64,000 bases of DNA. Source: Adiantum capillus-veneris. Lineage: Eukaryota > Streptophyta > Polypodiopsida > Polypodiales > Pteridaceae. Under the pieces are notes generated by a model. That model did not search any database. It was not told the origin of the DNA and worked only from the letters and a program-made list of their open reading frames with translations. The position numbers were made by a program, and so were the translations under genes. Every line of letters starts with the position of its first letter. Within the stretch, counting starts at the first letter, position 1. The stretch spans positions 8,767,306-8,831,305 of the forward strand of contig CM043954.1 in NCBI GenBank assembly GCA_014529385.2. The letters run 5' to 3'. This document shows, in pieces, positions 33,759 through 45,331 of this stretch.

Positions 33759-33769
33759 ACCTCCCACTT
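33759..33769 (-). promoter_or_regulatory. Copia-2 polypurine tract
   Basis: AAGTGGGAGGT on the minus strand directly precedes the 3' LTR. Confidence 0.8.
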
Positions 33770-33842
33770 AAAGTCCAATGTGGCACTTTAAGTAACTGTA
33801 AATCTATGAACATAAATGTACAAAGATTTACATGGCTGCCAT

Positions 33843-34252
33843 CTATCCAATGCCCAATAACTCATGACAATGCACAACGCCCTCTCCTAGAAGTCCCTTT
33901 GTGAGTAGATCAGCAGGATTGTCCTTGGTGTGGATATTCATCAGTTGTATCTGCTTGTCTTTAAGTACTTCCCTAATGAAGTGATATTTCACATCAATAT
34001 GCTTAGTCTTCAAATGGAACACTAGATTCTTTGCCAATTGTATAGCAGCTTGACTATCACAATATAACTCTGGCATATCTACTTTCATTCCCAAGTTTGC
34101 TACCAATTAACCAAGCCAAATAGCTTCTTTGGATGCCTCATTTGCTGCAACATACTCAGCTTCTGTAGTAGACTGCATAATACAATCTTGTAATCGAGAT
34201 CACCATGATATGGCACCTCCAGCCAATGTAAAGACATAGCCTAATGTAGATC
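33843..34252 (-). pseudogene. Copia-2 RNase H
   Basis: Contains ELYCDSQAAIQLAKN, KHIDVKYHFIRE and NPADLLTKGL, the standard copia RNase H ending. The upstream part (34107-34252) has several stops and is in another frame from RT. Confidence 0.85.
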
Positions 34253-35671
34253 TCATCTTATCCAAGTCTCCTCCATAATCTGAGTCAGTGTATCCTCTGA
34301 CCTCAAATCCTGACTACCATAGCATATGCGCATACTCTTTGTATGTTTTAAGTATCTCATGATAGCTTTCACTGCCTCCCAATGTTTCTTTCCAGGATTT
34401 GACATATATCTGCTAACCACTCCCACTGCAAATGCAATATCCAGACGTGTAGCAATCATTGCATACATCAAACTCCCACATGCAGACGCATACGGCACCG
34501 TATCCATTTCAACCTTTTCCACCTTAGACTATGGGCAATCTTGGTTGCTTAGTTTCACATATAACATCAATGGTGTCATCAACGCCTTTCCCCTGTCCAT
34601 ATGGAAACGTTGCAACACCTTGTCAATATACTCTTCCTGAGATAAGTAAAGCATCTTCTTTGACCTATCTCGCTGGATACGCATACCCAATATATGATTC
34701 ATTGCCTCACCCATGTCTTTCATGTCAAAAACCTTTGCCAATTTTGACTTAAGAGCTGAAATTTTTCCCATTTTTCTACCAGCAAGTAACATGTCATCCA
34801 CATACAAGATGAGGATTATCAAGCTACCATCCTTAGCTTGTCGAGTATACAAGCAATGATCTGTCTCACTTCTCTTGTATCCTTAAGAAAGCATAAATTG
34901 TTGAAACTTCTCTTTGCCATAGAGACTCTTTCTCAAACAACATACCAATTTCTCTTTGCCTTTCTCAACATACCCTTTTGGTTGCTGCATATAAACCTCC
35001 TCGTGCAAATCCCCATGAAGAAATGCCGTTTTCACATCCATCGGATGTAAATGCAGATCATGTTTGGCAACCAAAGCAAGTACACTTCTCAGTGTTGTCA
35101 TCTTGACAACAATTGGTGAAAAGACTTCATCAAAATCTATTCCGTGTTCTTGCTCAAAACCCTTAGCAACCAACCGTGCTTTGTATTTTGGCTGTCCATC
35201 ATGAGGAGTAAGATTATACCTGTAAACCCACTTACAAGGTAAAGATTTCTTTCCCTCTAGCAATTGAACCAAATCCCACGTTTGATTCTTATGCAGAGCC
35301 ATCATCTCTGATTGCATGGCCAACTGCCATTTTTTCAACTCAACCACTTGTAATGCCTCCTTGTAACAAGATGGTTCTCCGCAATCCGTGAGCATGACAT
35401 AATTTAGAGGTGGCACATAACTATGAGGTGGTTTGGAGACACGCTCAGAACGTCTCACCACAACTGATTCTGCCTCTCTAGCCACTATAGGTTGTTCCTG
35501 AGCGTGACCATGCTGTCTTGATGTGCTAGCACTAGGTCCATCTTCCTTGAAGACAACTCTTCTGATCTCCTCTATCTTCTCTGGCTTAGCATGAAACTTG
35601 GCTTCATTGAAATGCACATCATTGCTATGAATAACATTTTTGGACTCAGGATCCCAAAGCCGGTAACCCAC
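34253..35671 (-). pseudogene. Copia-2 reverse transcriptase
   Basis: One frame broken only by stops near 34529 and 34883. It reads the integrase-RT linker, [45 protein letters not shown], the intact catalytic YVDD (34793-34804), GMRIQRDRSKK and SLMYAMIATRLDIAFAV. The length and order are usual for copia. Confidence 0.9.
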
Positions 35672-36383
35672 CTCGCTTCCTACTCTTTGGTTCTAACTTA
35701 TTCCTCAAATCCTTAGAAATATGGCTATAAGCTTCACAACCAAAGACTCTGAGATGCTTATACAAAGGTTCCTTGCCTGTCCATAGCATCTCGGCCACTT
35801 CACTCTTATCCAGAACCCTACTAGGAGACCTATTGATCAAATGGACTGTTGTAACCACTGCTTGCGCCCAAAATCCATCACGAAACTCAGCATTTGACAA
35901 CATGCTTCTGACCTTCTCATGTATGTTCCTATTCATACGTTTTGCACCTCCATTTTGTGAAGGATTGTATGGTGCAGTAAGTTCCCGCTTTATCCCTTTT
36001 GCTTTACAAAAGTCTTGGAAAGCCTTGGAAACGTACTCTCCACCATTGTCTGTCCTTAAGCATCTCAGCTTCTGACCACTCTGATTCTCCATAAGTTGCA
36101 AGAATGTCTTAAAGACCTTGAGCACCTCATCCTTGTGCTTGAAGAAGTAAACCCATACTTTGCGAGAATAGTCGTCTATAAAGGGACAAAAGTACGTTGC
36201 TCCCCCTAGTGACAAACTAGGCATTGGTCCGCATAGATCACTGTGCACAAGAGCTAACCATTCATCCCTATGATTCCTCTTTGATTTGTGTAGTTTCTGT
36301 GTTTTCTTACCATAAACACAATGCTCACAAAACTAGAAATCTTGAAATGAAAAGCCAAGAAAATAACCATAACGAGAAAGTAT
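35646..36383 (-). pseudogene. Copia-2 integrase
   Basis: Contains HSDLCGPM (first Asp), CLRTDNGGEY (second Asp), then SQNGGAKRMNR, where the catalytic Glu of the usual AERMNR motif is Lys (codon 35940-35942, AAA). This alone would abolish strand transfer. The N-terminal part has stops near 36250-36380. Confidence 0.88.
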
Positions 36384-36950
36384 TTACATTCCTCTTTTTG
36401 ACATATGTCCCAGCCTACGATGCCACAGTGACACACTTGGCTTCTCAATCACATTAATTACATGGTTTTTAACCTTTGAAATATGTAAAGTGTACAGAGT
36501 TCCTAACTTTATTCCATGTGCTACAGTCATCAAACATTTGGAGATCTTCCAAGCGCTGTTCCCAAAAACTGTCACATAACCCGCATCATCCAACTTCCCT
36601 GTATTGATCAAGCTCTTTCGGATTGCTGGAACATGTCTGACATTCTTGAGCCATAAAGAAGATCCATTCTGAAACTTCAACTGCACATCTCCCACTCCAA
36701 GTATGTCACAAACCTGCTCATTGCCAAGTCTGACATAATCTTTAGTAGCCACATATGATGTAAACCACTCTTTGTGCGGAGAAACATGTAAAGATGCCCC
36801 TGAGTCGATAATCCAATCACTCATAACATGTCCATCCTCTACAATCAAGAAAACATAATCAAAATTGCTTGTGAGGAAGATATCACCAGCTGCTATACCA
36901 GAATCATTGTCTGAACGAGATCTTGTGACATTCTCCTCTTCAATCTTCAC
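36384..36950 (-). CDS. Copia-2 protease and pre-integrase domain, open 188-codon segment
   Basis: The protease active site is DWIIDSGASLHV (D-S-G), followed by the pre-integrase zinc motif region ending SLWHRRLGHMSKRGM. It lies in frame with integrase downstream and is cut off by a stop at its end. Confidence 0.88.
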   Translation of the reverse strand: MKIEEENVTRSRSDNDSGIAAGDIFLTSNFDYVFLIVEDGHVMSDWIIDSGASLHVSPHKEWFTSYVATKDYVRLGNEQVCDILGVGDVQLKFQNGSSLWLKNVRHVPAIRKSLINTGKLDDAGYVTVFGNSAWKISKCLMTVAHGIKLGTLYTLHISKVKNHVINVIEKPSVSLWHRRLGHMSKRGM

Positions 36951-36968
36951 TGAACTCTTCTTTTCATC

Positions 36969-37714
36969 TTACTTAGAACTCTTTGTTTTGCCTTTTTCTT
37001 GTTTCCACTTCATACAATCTCTCTTCATGTGACCCTTTTTGCCACAATGGTAGCATTCTATGTCATCCTTTGACTTCAAGTCACGAGACTTACTTCGGTT
37101 TTGTGCCTTCTTACCCTTCTTCTCTTTAGACTGTTGTCTCCCTCGAACAACCAAAGCACTATTGCCTTTGCCTTTGTCAATGTTCTTCCTATTCACCTCC
37201 TCTGTGAGCAAGCTGCCTTCTACATTGCACTTGTAAGACCTTCTGGCATGACGGAGTTACTTAATTCCGTGCAAAAAGTATCCCAATTGTCTGTCAAAGT
37301 GATTAAGAGAAACATAGCCTTCACTGAATCTGGAAAGACTATCTCCTGTGCTGTTAACTGGCTGAAAATTTTATGAAATTCATTGAGATGATTTGACATG
37401 GATGTCCCTTCCTTCATCTTCAAATCCACAAATTTATTGAGCTAGTAAATCTGAGAAGCAGCACTTTGTTTCTCGTACATACTACATAGCTTTTGCCATA
37501 CGCCATACGCTGTAGTCTCTTCTGCTACATTGAAGTAAACATTTTCTGCCAATGTCAACATGATTGTGGAGCAAGCTAACTCATCAAGCTCTTCCCACTC
37601 ATCTTCAGCCATACCTTCTGGTCTCTCCCCTTCGAGCTCCAGTGGCTTCACTTGTTTTTTTTTGCACCAAAACCTGCCAAATCTTCTTCTTCTAGAATGA
37701 AAAGTTTGTGCCAT
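36969..37714 (-). pseudogene. Copia-2 gag
   Basis: Three open pieces hold the gag core (YGVWQKLCSMYEKQ, FHKIFSQLTAQEI, DNWDTFCTEL) and an intact zinc knuckle CYHCGKKGHMKRDC. A TAG near 37442 and another break near 37220 interrupt it. The true start may lie upstream of 37714. Confidence 0.85.
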
Positions 37715-38818
37715 CGAGCTTCTTTATGTTGTAAAGAGTCTCACTTTGAGAAGATTCCATGTCTGCCAAATTGTTTACTCCCGGGAAAAATCCGCCAGAG
37801 TTTCCCCTGTAAACTGGCCTCTGTACACAATAAACAAGCTATAAACAACAAGCTGAACACCTCTCCTCAAGGACTGTCAGTATTTTGGAAAAATTTGACA
37901 AAGTCTCCCCTGTAAATTGAGCTCTGGAAACCAAAAGATAGCTAAAAAACAACCATAAATAGCTGACCAGTGACAAATTTTAAAAATCTATGTAATATGC
38001 TATCATGTAAGCATACACTGTCTCCTATCTGCAGAACCTGTATCTGTCTCAAGACTGAACCCTAAATAATGCCTCAGCGGCCTGACACATAAGATGCAAT
38101 CCAATGTCTTCACAAAGTTATACATCCTATGGGATAAAAGTCGCCAAAGAGGATGCACGTAGAGGGAAACTCCAGCAACCTAATCCACCTCACATTGGGT
38201 AACCCAGCCCCCAGTGCTTGGCTTCAAAAAACCTCACACACGACCCTCTCAGATGGCTCAACAAACTACCCAGAACTAGCATACATCCTACAATAGACCA
38301 GTCACTATCCTATGACTGTTGTAGCGGTCTATGTTCTAGCGTGACTCACAACTAGCAGACCCACAATCACAATACATCAATCTGCAATACATGCCAGTGG
38401 TGTCAAGCCGTCGTATGGCCACATCTCCCTTGGAACCTGGCAAGCACAAGAAGTAGCAATGCACACTGCAATATATATATCTGATGATATAAATGTGTAC
38501 CTGGTCTATAAATGATGCTTTGAAGACTAATGAGTGATTTATGTCGATGCCGATATTGATGCCGACCCCCTCCTGCTTGCCAATCTACAGAAGATGGGTT
38601 TCTTTGCGGCGACTGAAACCTATCTTTTGATGTAGTGCTCAGAACGAAATTCTGAGGGCATAAGCAACTTCGAAATGGGGGTAAAACCTTAGGTCACCTC
38701 CTGAAAATGGGGGTAAAACCTTAGGTCCCGGAACTCCGAGTCTGAATTTCCAAGCTTCGGATATAGAATCTGCGTGAAAAGTGTGCGCGCGCGATTATGG
38801 AAAAATGCAGTGAACCTT
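37715..38818 (-). other. Copia-2 5' leader
   Basis: About 1.1 kb without a supported gene. A short direct repeat (GGGGGTAAAACCTTAGGTC) occurs at about 38677 and 38708. It is longer than a usual copia leader, so it may include the broken start of gag. Confidence 0.55.
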
Positions 38819-38830
38819 GCTCTGATACCA
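38819..38830 (-). promoter_or_regulatory. Copia-2 primer binding site, tRNA-Met
   Basis: TGGTATCAGAGC on the minus strand, two bases from the 5' LTR. Confidence 0.93.
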
Positions 38831-38832
38831 AT

Positions 38833-39052
38833 TGAAGTCACGGAGCGGAGCTTAGATCGACTCTCACACACACACACAAATACACAGATAGAGACCTTAC
38901 ACAGTACGTAGATAATTCACTGAAGGGTTATCTCCCAAATCTTATTATTCACACAAGTATAAGTGAGTATATACAAAGAGTTAGTAATAAGCGAGTTAGG
39001 CGGGCGGCCGACCATATCCATATAAGAGGCCACTTGGGCTTTAATCCCAACA
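38833..39052 (-). repeat. Copia-2 5' LTR
   Basis: 220 bp, TG...CA on the minus strand, followed by AGATG. Confidence 0.93.
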
Positions 39053-39449
39053 AGATGGGCATACAGAAAGAGGGAGAGAATAGAGAAGGAGCATCATAAA
39101 AAATTTGGACTCTCAAAGAGACCCTATAAGAACTTTGATTTTCTCTGTCTTGTCCAAAACGGGTGCAAAGCAAAAATTTTACAAATGAAATCAACACTTG
39201 TTAGACCTTTTGGATTTATAATGTACTCATTGAGATCTATCCATTGATATATAACGTGCCATTAGGTTTCTATATTCTAGAAGATTCCGTTTTTTGATGT
39301 GACAACTCCGTCTTATAAATGGAATTTCTCCCCACATTTTAGCTTTAGTGGGGACGCTATAACTTCTACAAATCTACTTCAAATTTGTCGGAGTTTGGGG
39401 ATTTCGAACCTACTTTCTTAGATCTTTACAATGATATGTTGGTTGATAG
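39053..39449. other. Unassigned sequence before G2a
   Basis: No gene seen. This is the continuation of the DNA into which Copia-2 inserted. It could include a diverged G2a LTR, but no match to the leader of G2b is visible here. Confidence 0.5.
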
Positions 39450-39753
39450 GATGCTATATTTTTGTTTTTTTTAAGCATTATGTCATACATAGGCAATGGA
39501 TAATGGCCTAGGAATAGAGGTTTTCCCCTTTCTCCATTTTCAAGAACGTATGGTGTTCATGTTTGGTGCCCAAAGAGTAGGAGAAATTCTTGCATCACCA
39601 AAACCCTGTCATCCTGTCTCTTGTTGATTATCATAGATCATTTGATGTGCATATTTTTATTTTTTTGTAGAACAGATTGCCATTTAGAAAATATTATTGT
39701 GTAGATCTTTTTAAGAAAGAAAAAAAAACGTGAGTCACTTTGAAATTGATTCA

Positions 39754-41150
39754 ATGGAGTCCCAACGCCAAATGTCCGGATATCCTCTTTTCTTTGGAGA
39801 GCCTGAAGAGGGTGCATAATTATTTTTACCGAATTTCAAGATGTCTTGCCGTATCAAGAGGATAGTATCTGATCAGGAATGTGTAGAAATGTTTGAGGTG
39901 GTCCTTAGGAAAGATGCTAGCACTTGGTTTGACTCTTTGTCTGAGGAAGTTAAAGGGAATTACACGAAAGTTGTGAATCATTTCAAGAGATACTTCTTTT
40001 ATCCCCAAAACACTCATAAGCTATGGCAAGACATTGTTTCTCACAAACAAAAAGACTTAGATGACTACTACATGTATAAACAAGAGTTTCTATGTCTTTG
40101 GGTTGTATGGGTGAGAAATGTTGCTAAACCTGGTGATGGTGCAGAGTTCCTAAAGAAGGAGAGGTTTATAGCCGGTCTCTTTCTCATACTCAAGATAAAA
40201 GTTGAGGCGGGTGCACCTACTACCTTTGATGTAGCTGAAACTAGGGTTGTTGAGAAGTATAGAGAACTCAAGTGCCTAAAGGGAGAGGTTCCAATAGAGG
40301 GTCCTAGACCTAAGGGAAAATTGCAAGAATCACAATCTAGAGATATTCCTGAGGTAGCTACGGAGGTAATTGAAAAGTTAAATGAATCCTTAAGCAACTT
40401 GTCAATCCACCTTGCACAAGTTGTAGGTCCAAAGGGACAAGCAAAGAAGTCTGAAGAGCGAGATCCACGACCTAGGAGAGTCTTGCAATGTTGGAATTGG
40501 AGAGAGTCTGGACATGGGATGTATAATTGTCATTGGCCCCGTGGGGAGCCAGGGAGACCTAACTTGAATTATCCAGTGATGAATGCAGGTGAAGGAACTA
40601 GTTAACAACCACGGCTTCTACAAAGGCCAAATGGAGCAAGACCACCTCCACAAGGAGTGGAAGGAGTTCCACCTTTGCCACACCCAAATGTGCATGCGGT
40701 AGAGGTGAAAACTTCCAATGAGGTGGACATGGAAGCAAATGGCATTAAGCATGGCCGTGGAAAAGGTAAGTAGAAAGAAGGAGTCACGTCACAAAGTGAC
40801 CATGGACGAGAAAAGAAGGCAAAGGAGACCAAGGAAACCAAGAGGACTCGACGTCGTATCAACCTCCAAGACTTCCCTCTTGGACATGGTATGGCTCCGT
40901 ACAACTTGTTGGAAGACATGAGAGGTAAGGGTCCTGATATCTCATGGCCTCAATTTGTTGCATTGTGTCCACAAGTTAGGAGGGATTTAACAAGGGCAGT
41001 TAGCACTAGGATAAAGGTAAAAGAGAGTGTGCCTGTTGTAAAAATTGCACAAGTTGAAATGAATGAGGACATTACACCGGTGCTAGACTGCTACATCAAA
41101 GGAAGATTAGTTAGGAAAGGTCTAGTGGATGGGGTGCACAAATTTGCATC
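39754..41150 (+). pseudogene. G2a gag and start of protease
   Basis: ATG 39754 begins MESQRQMSGYPLFFGEP, matching G2b. A TAA replaces a Glu codon of G2b near 39820. The capsid core (KDASTWFDSLSEEVKGNY, QKDLDDYYMYKQEFLCLW) and a degenerate zinc knuckle CWNWRESGHGMYNC follow. Gag runs on into the protease in one frame, with a TAA at 40603 and a TAG near 40770, up to VDG near 41132. There, one G fewer than in G2b shifts the frame within the active site. Confidence 0.86.
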
Positions 41151-41761
41151 ATGACAGAGGGACTCATGCAAAGACTAGGCATGCACATCCATGATACACC
41201 TAAAATCAACGTCAAGATGGAAAACAATAGCAAGTCTAGGTGTGTAGGCATTTGTAAAAATGTTTTTGTGGAGGCCCTTGGCATTAAGAAGGCGGTGGAT
41301 TTTTATGTTATGTTGACCAAGGGAAGTGGATATCCATTTATCCTTGGAAGACCATGGCTAATGAAAATGCGAGCTTTGTAGGATTGGGAGAGTGGGAAGT
41401 TATTTGTAGGAATGGCAATCATAAGAAGGTTTTCTTTGACATGAAGGAGAAATGCCAAGAGGATATCCATGAAGAATCATCTCAAAGTGAGACGGAAGAA
41501 GATTGGAATGATAACTCTTCAGAAGAAGAAAGTAGCGGCATCATTACTGAAGAGGAGTCTTCCATCAAAGTCATGGGGGTAAGGTTTAAGCCAACCAACC
41601 AAGAGACCGCTTGTCAAGGTTTGGAGGAGGTAGGTTCCCAAGAGAAGCAAAATGTGGAAGATGAAGGAATGTTAGAAGGTATGTTGTCTACAACACTTAC
41701 AAAGGATGAAAGAGAGGAGTTCCAATGTGTGCTAAGGAAGTTTCCTAAGCTTTTTTGCTGA
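41151..41761 (+). pseudogene. G2a protease remainder and linker
   Basis: Continues the retropepsin domain in new frames: the flap region and FILGRPWLM (the ILG motif), then an acidic linker rich in Glu and Ser towards RT. G2b shows the intact active-site frame VDGGAQICIMT. Gly thus replaces Thr or Ser in this family as in G3. Confidence 0.8.
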
Positions 41762-42400
41762 AGACTACACCGACGTGCATGGAGTAGATGATGTTCAACA
41801 CAAGATAAAGCTAAAGCAAGAGTCCAAACCTAAAGCTCAAAAGGTGGCTAAGGCTAGGAGTCATCAAAGAGCAAGCTTTACTTAAGGAGGCAAGAAAGAT
41901 TCTAGCAGCAACAACAGGTTTTATTTATTCAGTGGAGAATTCGGAGTGGGTCTCTCCCGTTGTTATCACTCCCAAGAAAAATGGCAAGTGGAGGGTGTGT
42001 GTGGATTACCGTCCACTAAATGAGGCAACAAAAAGAGATCACTTTCCCCTCCCATTTTAGGATGAGATACTAAATGAAGTAGCCGGTCACGAGAAGTACA
42101 CCATGTGTAATGGCTACTCAGGTTACTTTCAAATAGGGATCGCATTGGAGGATCAATTGAAGACAACCTTCATCACTCCTTGGGGTTCTTATGCTTTTAG
42201 AGTCATGCCATTTGGCCTGACAAATTCTCCTGCATTTTTCAACGTTTCATGAATATGGTGTTTCAAACATTCTTTGGAAAGTCAATAGGGTGTTCATTGA
42301 TGATTTCTGCATTTATAGTTCAATCATTACATCTACAAAGGGTAGAAGAAGGTTTAAAGAAGCTCTATGACATGGGAGGTCAACTCAACCCCGACAAGTG
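41762..42400 (+). pseudogene. G2a reverse transcriptase, 5' part
   Basis: Contains SEWVSPVVITPKKNGKWRVCVDYRPLNEA, DHFPLPF, NGYSGYFQIGIA, MPFGLTNSPAFF and the catalytic FIDD at 42293-42304, with stops and frameshifts. The gene is interrupted after the LNPDKC motif by G3 and resumes at 56674. Confidence 0.87.
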
Positions 42401-42635
42401 TGTGCGCTCCTTGCCGCACTGTCGAAGCAAGGGCCTTGCCTAACACTGCGTGCGAGCCATAGACGGCTCCAAGCACACAACTAGCTTAACTAGTAAGCTC
42501 AAAAGAGCACAATAGTGTGTCACTCACCGCTCTACGCTCTTGCCGTGGAGGATTCCTCGCCGCGAAGAAGAAGGAGACGCCACTAAATCCCGCTCAACCG
42601 CTTCACCACCGTCGTGCCGCCGCAATGCTCGATCG

Positions 42636-42728
<93 letters not shown>

Positions 42729-43039
42729 GGAGGTGAAGAAGAAGAAGATGGAGCAAGAGCACTCTTCTATTGCACAAATGAGAGAATGAGTGAATTTTAG
42801 GTTTAGTTGGCTTTTATATGAGCTCACCCCATTCACAGTTGGGCACCCATGCTTAGCCAACTAATCCCTTGAATGTCCCAGTTAGAGTGCGCCTCTCATC
42901 GGCGATCACTCTTACCCTTTTCCTATTGGACCGACAAGCCCGGTACCTGACTCTACCAAATAAATAATACAATGTCCACCGTAGGTTACAATGTCCGTCT
43001 CGTAGGTGATAGGGTGTCCGTGAGCCGTGAGGGTTAACA
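42401..43039 (-). repeat. G3 3' LTR
   Basis: 639 bp. It is longer than its partner mainly because of an expanded (CT)n(CA)n microsatellite at about 42629-42727. The minus strand begins TGTTAACCCTCACGG. Confidence 0.95.
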
Positions 43040-43052
43040 TGCCCCCCTTCCT
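43040..43052 (-). promoter_or_regulatory. G3 3' polypurine tract
   Basis: AGGAAGGGGGGCA on the minus strand abuts the TGTTAACC start of the 3' LTR. Confidence 0.85.
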
Positions 43053-44410
43053 GATGTAGATTCCGTCCTTTGAAGCTATTGAGTTGAAGCTCGTTGGTCG
43101 AGGTGGAAGAGCATTTGAGATGAATGTCCTTATCCTTCATTAGTCACTGCAAAATCAAACAACATTACACAGTAATTGCATTTTCATAAGCGATTAAAAA
43201 GCATATGCAATTTTAGGCAGACAATTGATTGGTAACAGAATTTTAAACAATTTGTCAGTAATAAGCATTAAATTGCAATGTAATCAAATGCATAAACAGA
43301 TGTAAAGGTAAAAAATTAAACAAGTCTGGGGTCGCTAATTTAACGGTCGAAAGGCACTAGAGATCGACTATTAATACCATGGGTAAGCTTCTTAATTTTC
43401 TCTGGTTAATTAAGTTGTTTAATCGCGAGAGCCAAGTATTTCATGTTCGAGGGCTGATTAGAGGCTATACCTAGAGGACCTTGTAGTTAAGCTACGATAA
43501 AAGGAATTTCTCATGAAATCATCGCCTAGCTGATTACCTTTTCTTTGACCCCCCAAAGTGTTTTCACAGTGATTCAATTTGATGTGTGTGCTTATTTTGT
43601 ATGCCTTGGGTTTATTGCTTTTCAAGGAAAAGCGCCCACATTGGGAACCTCTAGGGCTCTAGTACCATAGGCAATACATGTGAGTGAAGTACCAAATCAA
43701 GCTGAGATTTTTCTTCCAGCTTAAGATTTTACATTGTGGCACTTTGATTTTTTGTTTGTTCCTTTTCAGCATTTTAATTTTGTAACTTTGCGGGGTCATA
43801 TAACATTGATACACCTCCCCAGGCTCATCACACTAGTAAACTCCCTTTATAATACTTAAGCGAAAGGTCAATAGGGTCAAGCCCACTAGAAATCCCTAGT
43901 ACATTTCACACAATGCTGCCTAAATAGGATTAAGAACCTAAGTAACCATTGATTATTAGGAAGGCATTCCCCATGGTATTAAGAGAAGATCTCTAACACC
44001 TAACTTGGTCAAACTAGCTTAGTCGGACTTGTTGATTTTTAAACCTAGACAAGTGATTATGACAAAAAATTACATTGAATTAAATGTTTGTTACTAAGCA
44101 AATGTGCTGGATATTATCCTACCAATCACAATCAAAGCAGACAATTATAGATGCAAAAAAGATAAGGGGCAATGCTAATGGACAAGAAACACCTGTTTGT
44201 GTCGATGGTCGTGCTTGATTTGAAGAGTGAGTCGAGATAAAGATTTCATGAAGGTCCAAATCCTATCAATAGCAACACGCTTCTGTACACACTAGGAAAC
44301 AAAAGGAATACCTCCAGGAGTCACATTAGTGGGAAAAGGTACCAACACTTATTGAACACAACAAAAAACATACGGAACCCTAACCTAATTATTTGCACTC
44401 CCCTAGAGAG
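43053..44410 (-). other. G3 3' non-coding region
   Basis: AT-rich DNA with no supported gene, between the 152-codon ORF and the 3' PPT. Confidence 0.6.
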
Positions 44411-44869
44411 TCAAGGGAATAGGATATTGTAGAGGTTGGGGGGAAACCCTAAGGCTAAACCCCTATCCTTGTCATCGAGATAAACAAAGTCATCATCCAT
44501 GAGACCATATGTGCCATCCGTGTAGTCCTGTAAATTTTCTTCTTCATCATAGGTGCCCATGTTTACAAAGAAGGTCACTAGACGCCTATAGTCATCTTGG
44601 TCAAAAGGGTAGGCTTGTGCAATGGGAGAAACGCTCTCTACTAAGTATGGATCAGACGTGGTCAAGAGACATATCAGCCATTCTAACTCCTCAAAATTCC
44701 TCTCACATGCTAGCGTACCTATCAAATCCCATTCACATGCAAGCACTGGAAAGACCATGTGAAATATTTGTGAAAAGTAACGAGGGTACCTCCCACCCAA
44801 GGCAGGAGTGGATGACTCTAGCGTACTAGCCATATCTGTACACACAAATAGATGATGGTTAGAGTGCAA
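44411..44869 (-). CDS. G3 extra 3' ORF, 152 codons, unknown function
   Basis: An intact sense-strand ORF in the region between pol and the 3' LTR. The protein may start at the second Met (MASTLESSTPALGG). It is acidic, with aromatic-rich stretches (RYPRYFSQIFHMVF), a D/E-rich centre (DEEENLQDYTDGTYGLMDDD) and no clear membrane span, since the hydrophobic runs are short. I do not recognise it. It does not resemble the extra ORF of G1. It lies downstream of the internal polypurine tract. Confidence 0.55.
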   Translation of the reverse strand: MHSNHHLFVCTDMASTLESSTPALGGRYPRYFSQIFHMVFPVLACEWDLIGTLACERNFEELEWLICLLTTSDPYLVESVSPIAQAYPFDQDDYRRLVTFFVNMGTYDEEENLQDYTDGTYGLMDDDFVYLDDKDRGLALGFPPNLYNILFP

Positions 44870-45059
44870 ATATTACAAGGGTCGTGTTCTTGTGCATAAT
44901 TTGTTTTTATGATTTTTTGTTATGGCTCTTGCTCTTTTACTTTTTTATCTTGTTTTTGTGAGTATAAGGCTTTATATATACATTCCCTAAGATTGGAGAT
45001 TAAGAGGTCAGGGAGAAAGGTTGAGAGGGAATCAAGTGAATAATGGATGTCAACAAACA

Positions 45060-45073
45060 CTCCCCCCTCCCTT
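45060..45073 (-). promoter_or_regulatory. G3 internal polypurine tract (PPT-like)
   Basis: AAGGGAGGGGGGAG on the minus strand, followed by TGTTTGTTGACA, which looks like an LTR start although no LTR follows. It lies between the pol tail and the extra ORF, as does the G1 tract at 12228-12241. Confidence 0.55.
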
Positions 45074-45080
45074 GGGTAGA

Positions 45081-45331
45081 TCATACCGTTTGAAATGATG
45101 TCGTCACCCTTTGAAACCAATTGTTCCAGTTGGTAATAGGTGAGGATTTTTGCCAGTAGTTTTCTATTACCCTAGGTGCCTCGTCAAGTTGCAAGGGTGG
45201 TAAGGTACTCTCCCAAGATCGAACTTTAAGTGGTTCATCAAGTGATTCTTGAACACTGGGAGGTGTGGATTCTTTTGTAGCTTCATGGACGTCCACTACT
45301 ATAGATGGAGGCTGTGTAGAAGCTTTTACCT
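45081..45331 (-). pseudogene. Possible end of G3 pol tail
   Basis: A 71-codon acidic open stretch (45081-45296) rich in Pro, Ser and Glu with several Trp residues near its end. It follows the tail ORF after a stop and could be its read-through end. No domain recognised. Confidence 0.35.

Larger units (their letters stand above)
33541..39052 (-). mobile_element. Copia-2, Ty1/copia LTR retrotransposon
   Basis: A 5.5-kb element with short LTRs (33541-33758 and 38833-39052), duplication AGATG (33536-33540 and 39053-39057), tRNA-Met primer site and polypurine tract. All copia domains are present in order: gag, protease, integrase, RT, RNase H. Stops and a lost integrase catalytic Glu make it inactive, though it is less decayed than Copia-1. 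Confidence 0.95.

Noticed and set aside
33275-33904. 209-codon plus-strand ORF with an Arg-Glu repeat
   Set aside because: It joins the CACTA fragment, the (GA)n microsatellite and the Copia-2 LTR; the repeat peptide is an SSR product.
42517-42860. ORFs with Ser-Leu and Thr-His repeats in the G3 LTRs
   Set aside because: They are caused by (CT)n and (CA)n tracts. Equivalents occur in the other LTR at 56118-56494.
45059-45059. A nested or solo LTR starting at the internal PPT of G3
   Set aside because: TGTTTGTTGACA looks like an LTR start, but no matching second copy, end or target duplication was found.
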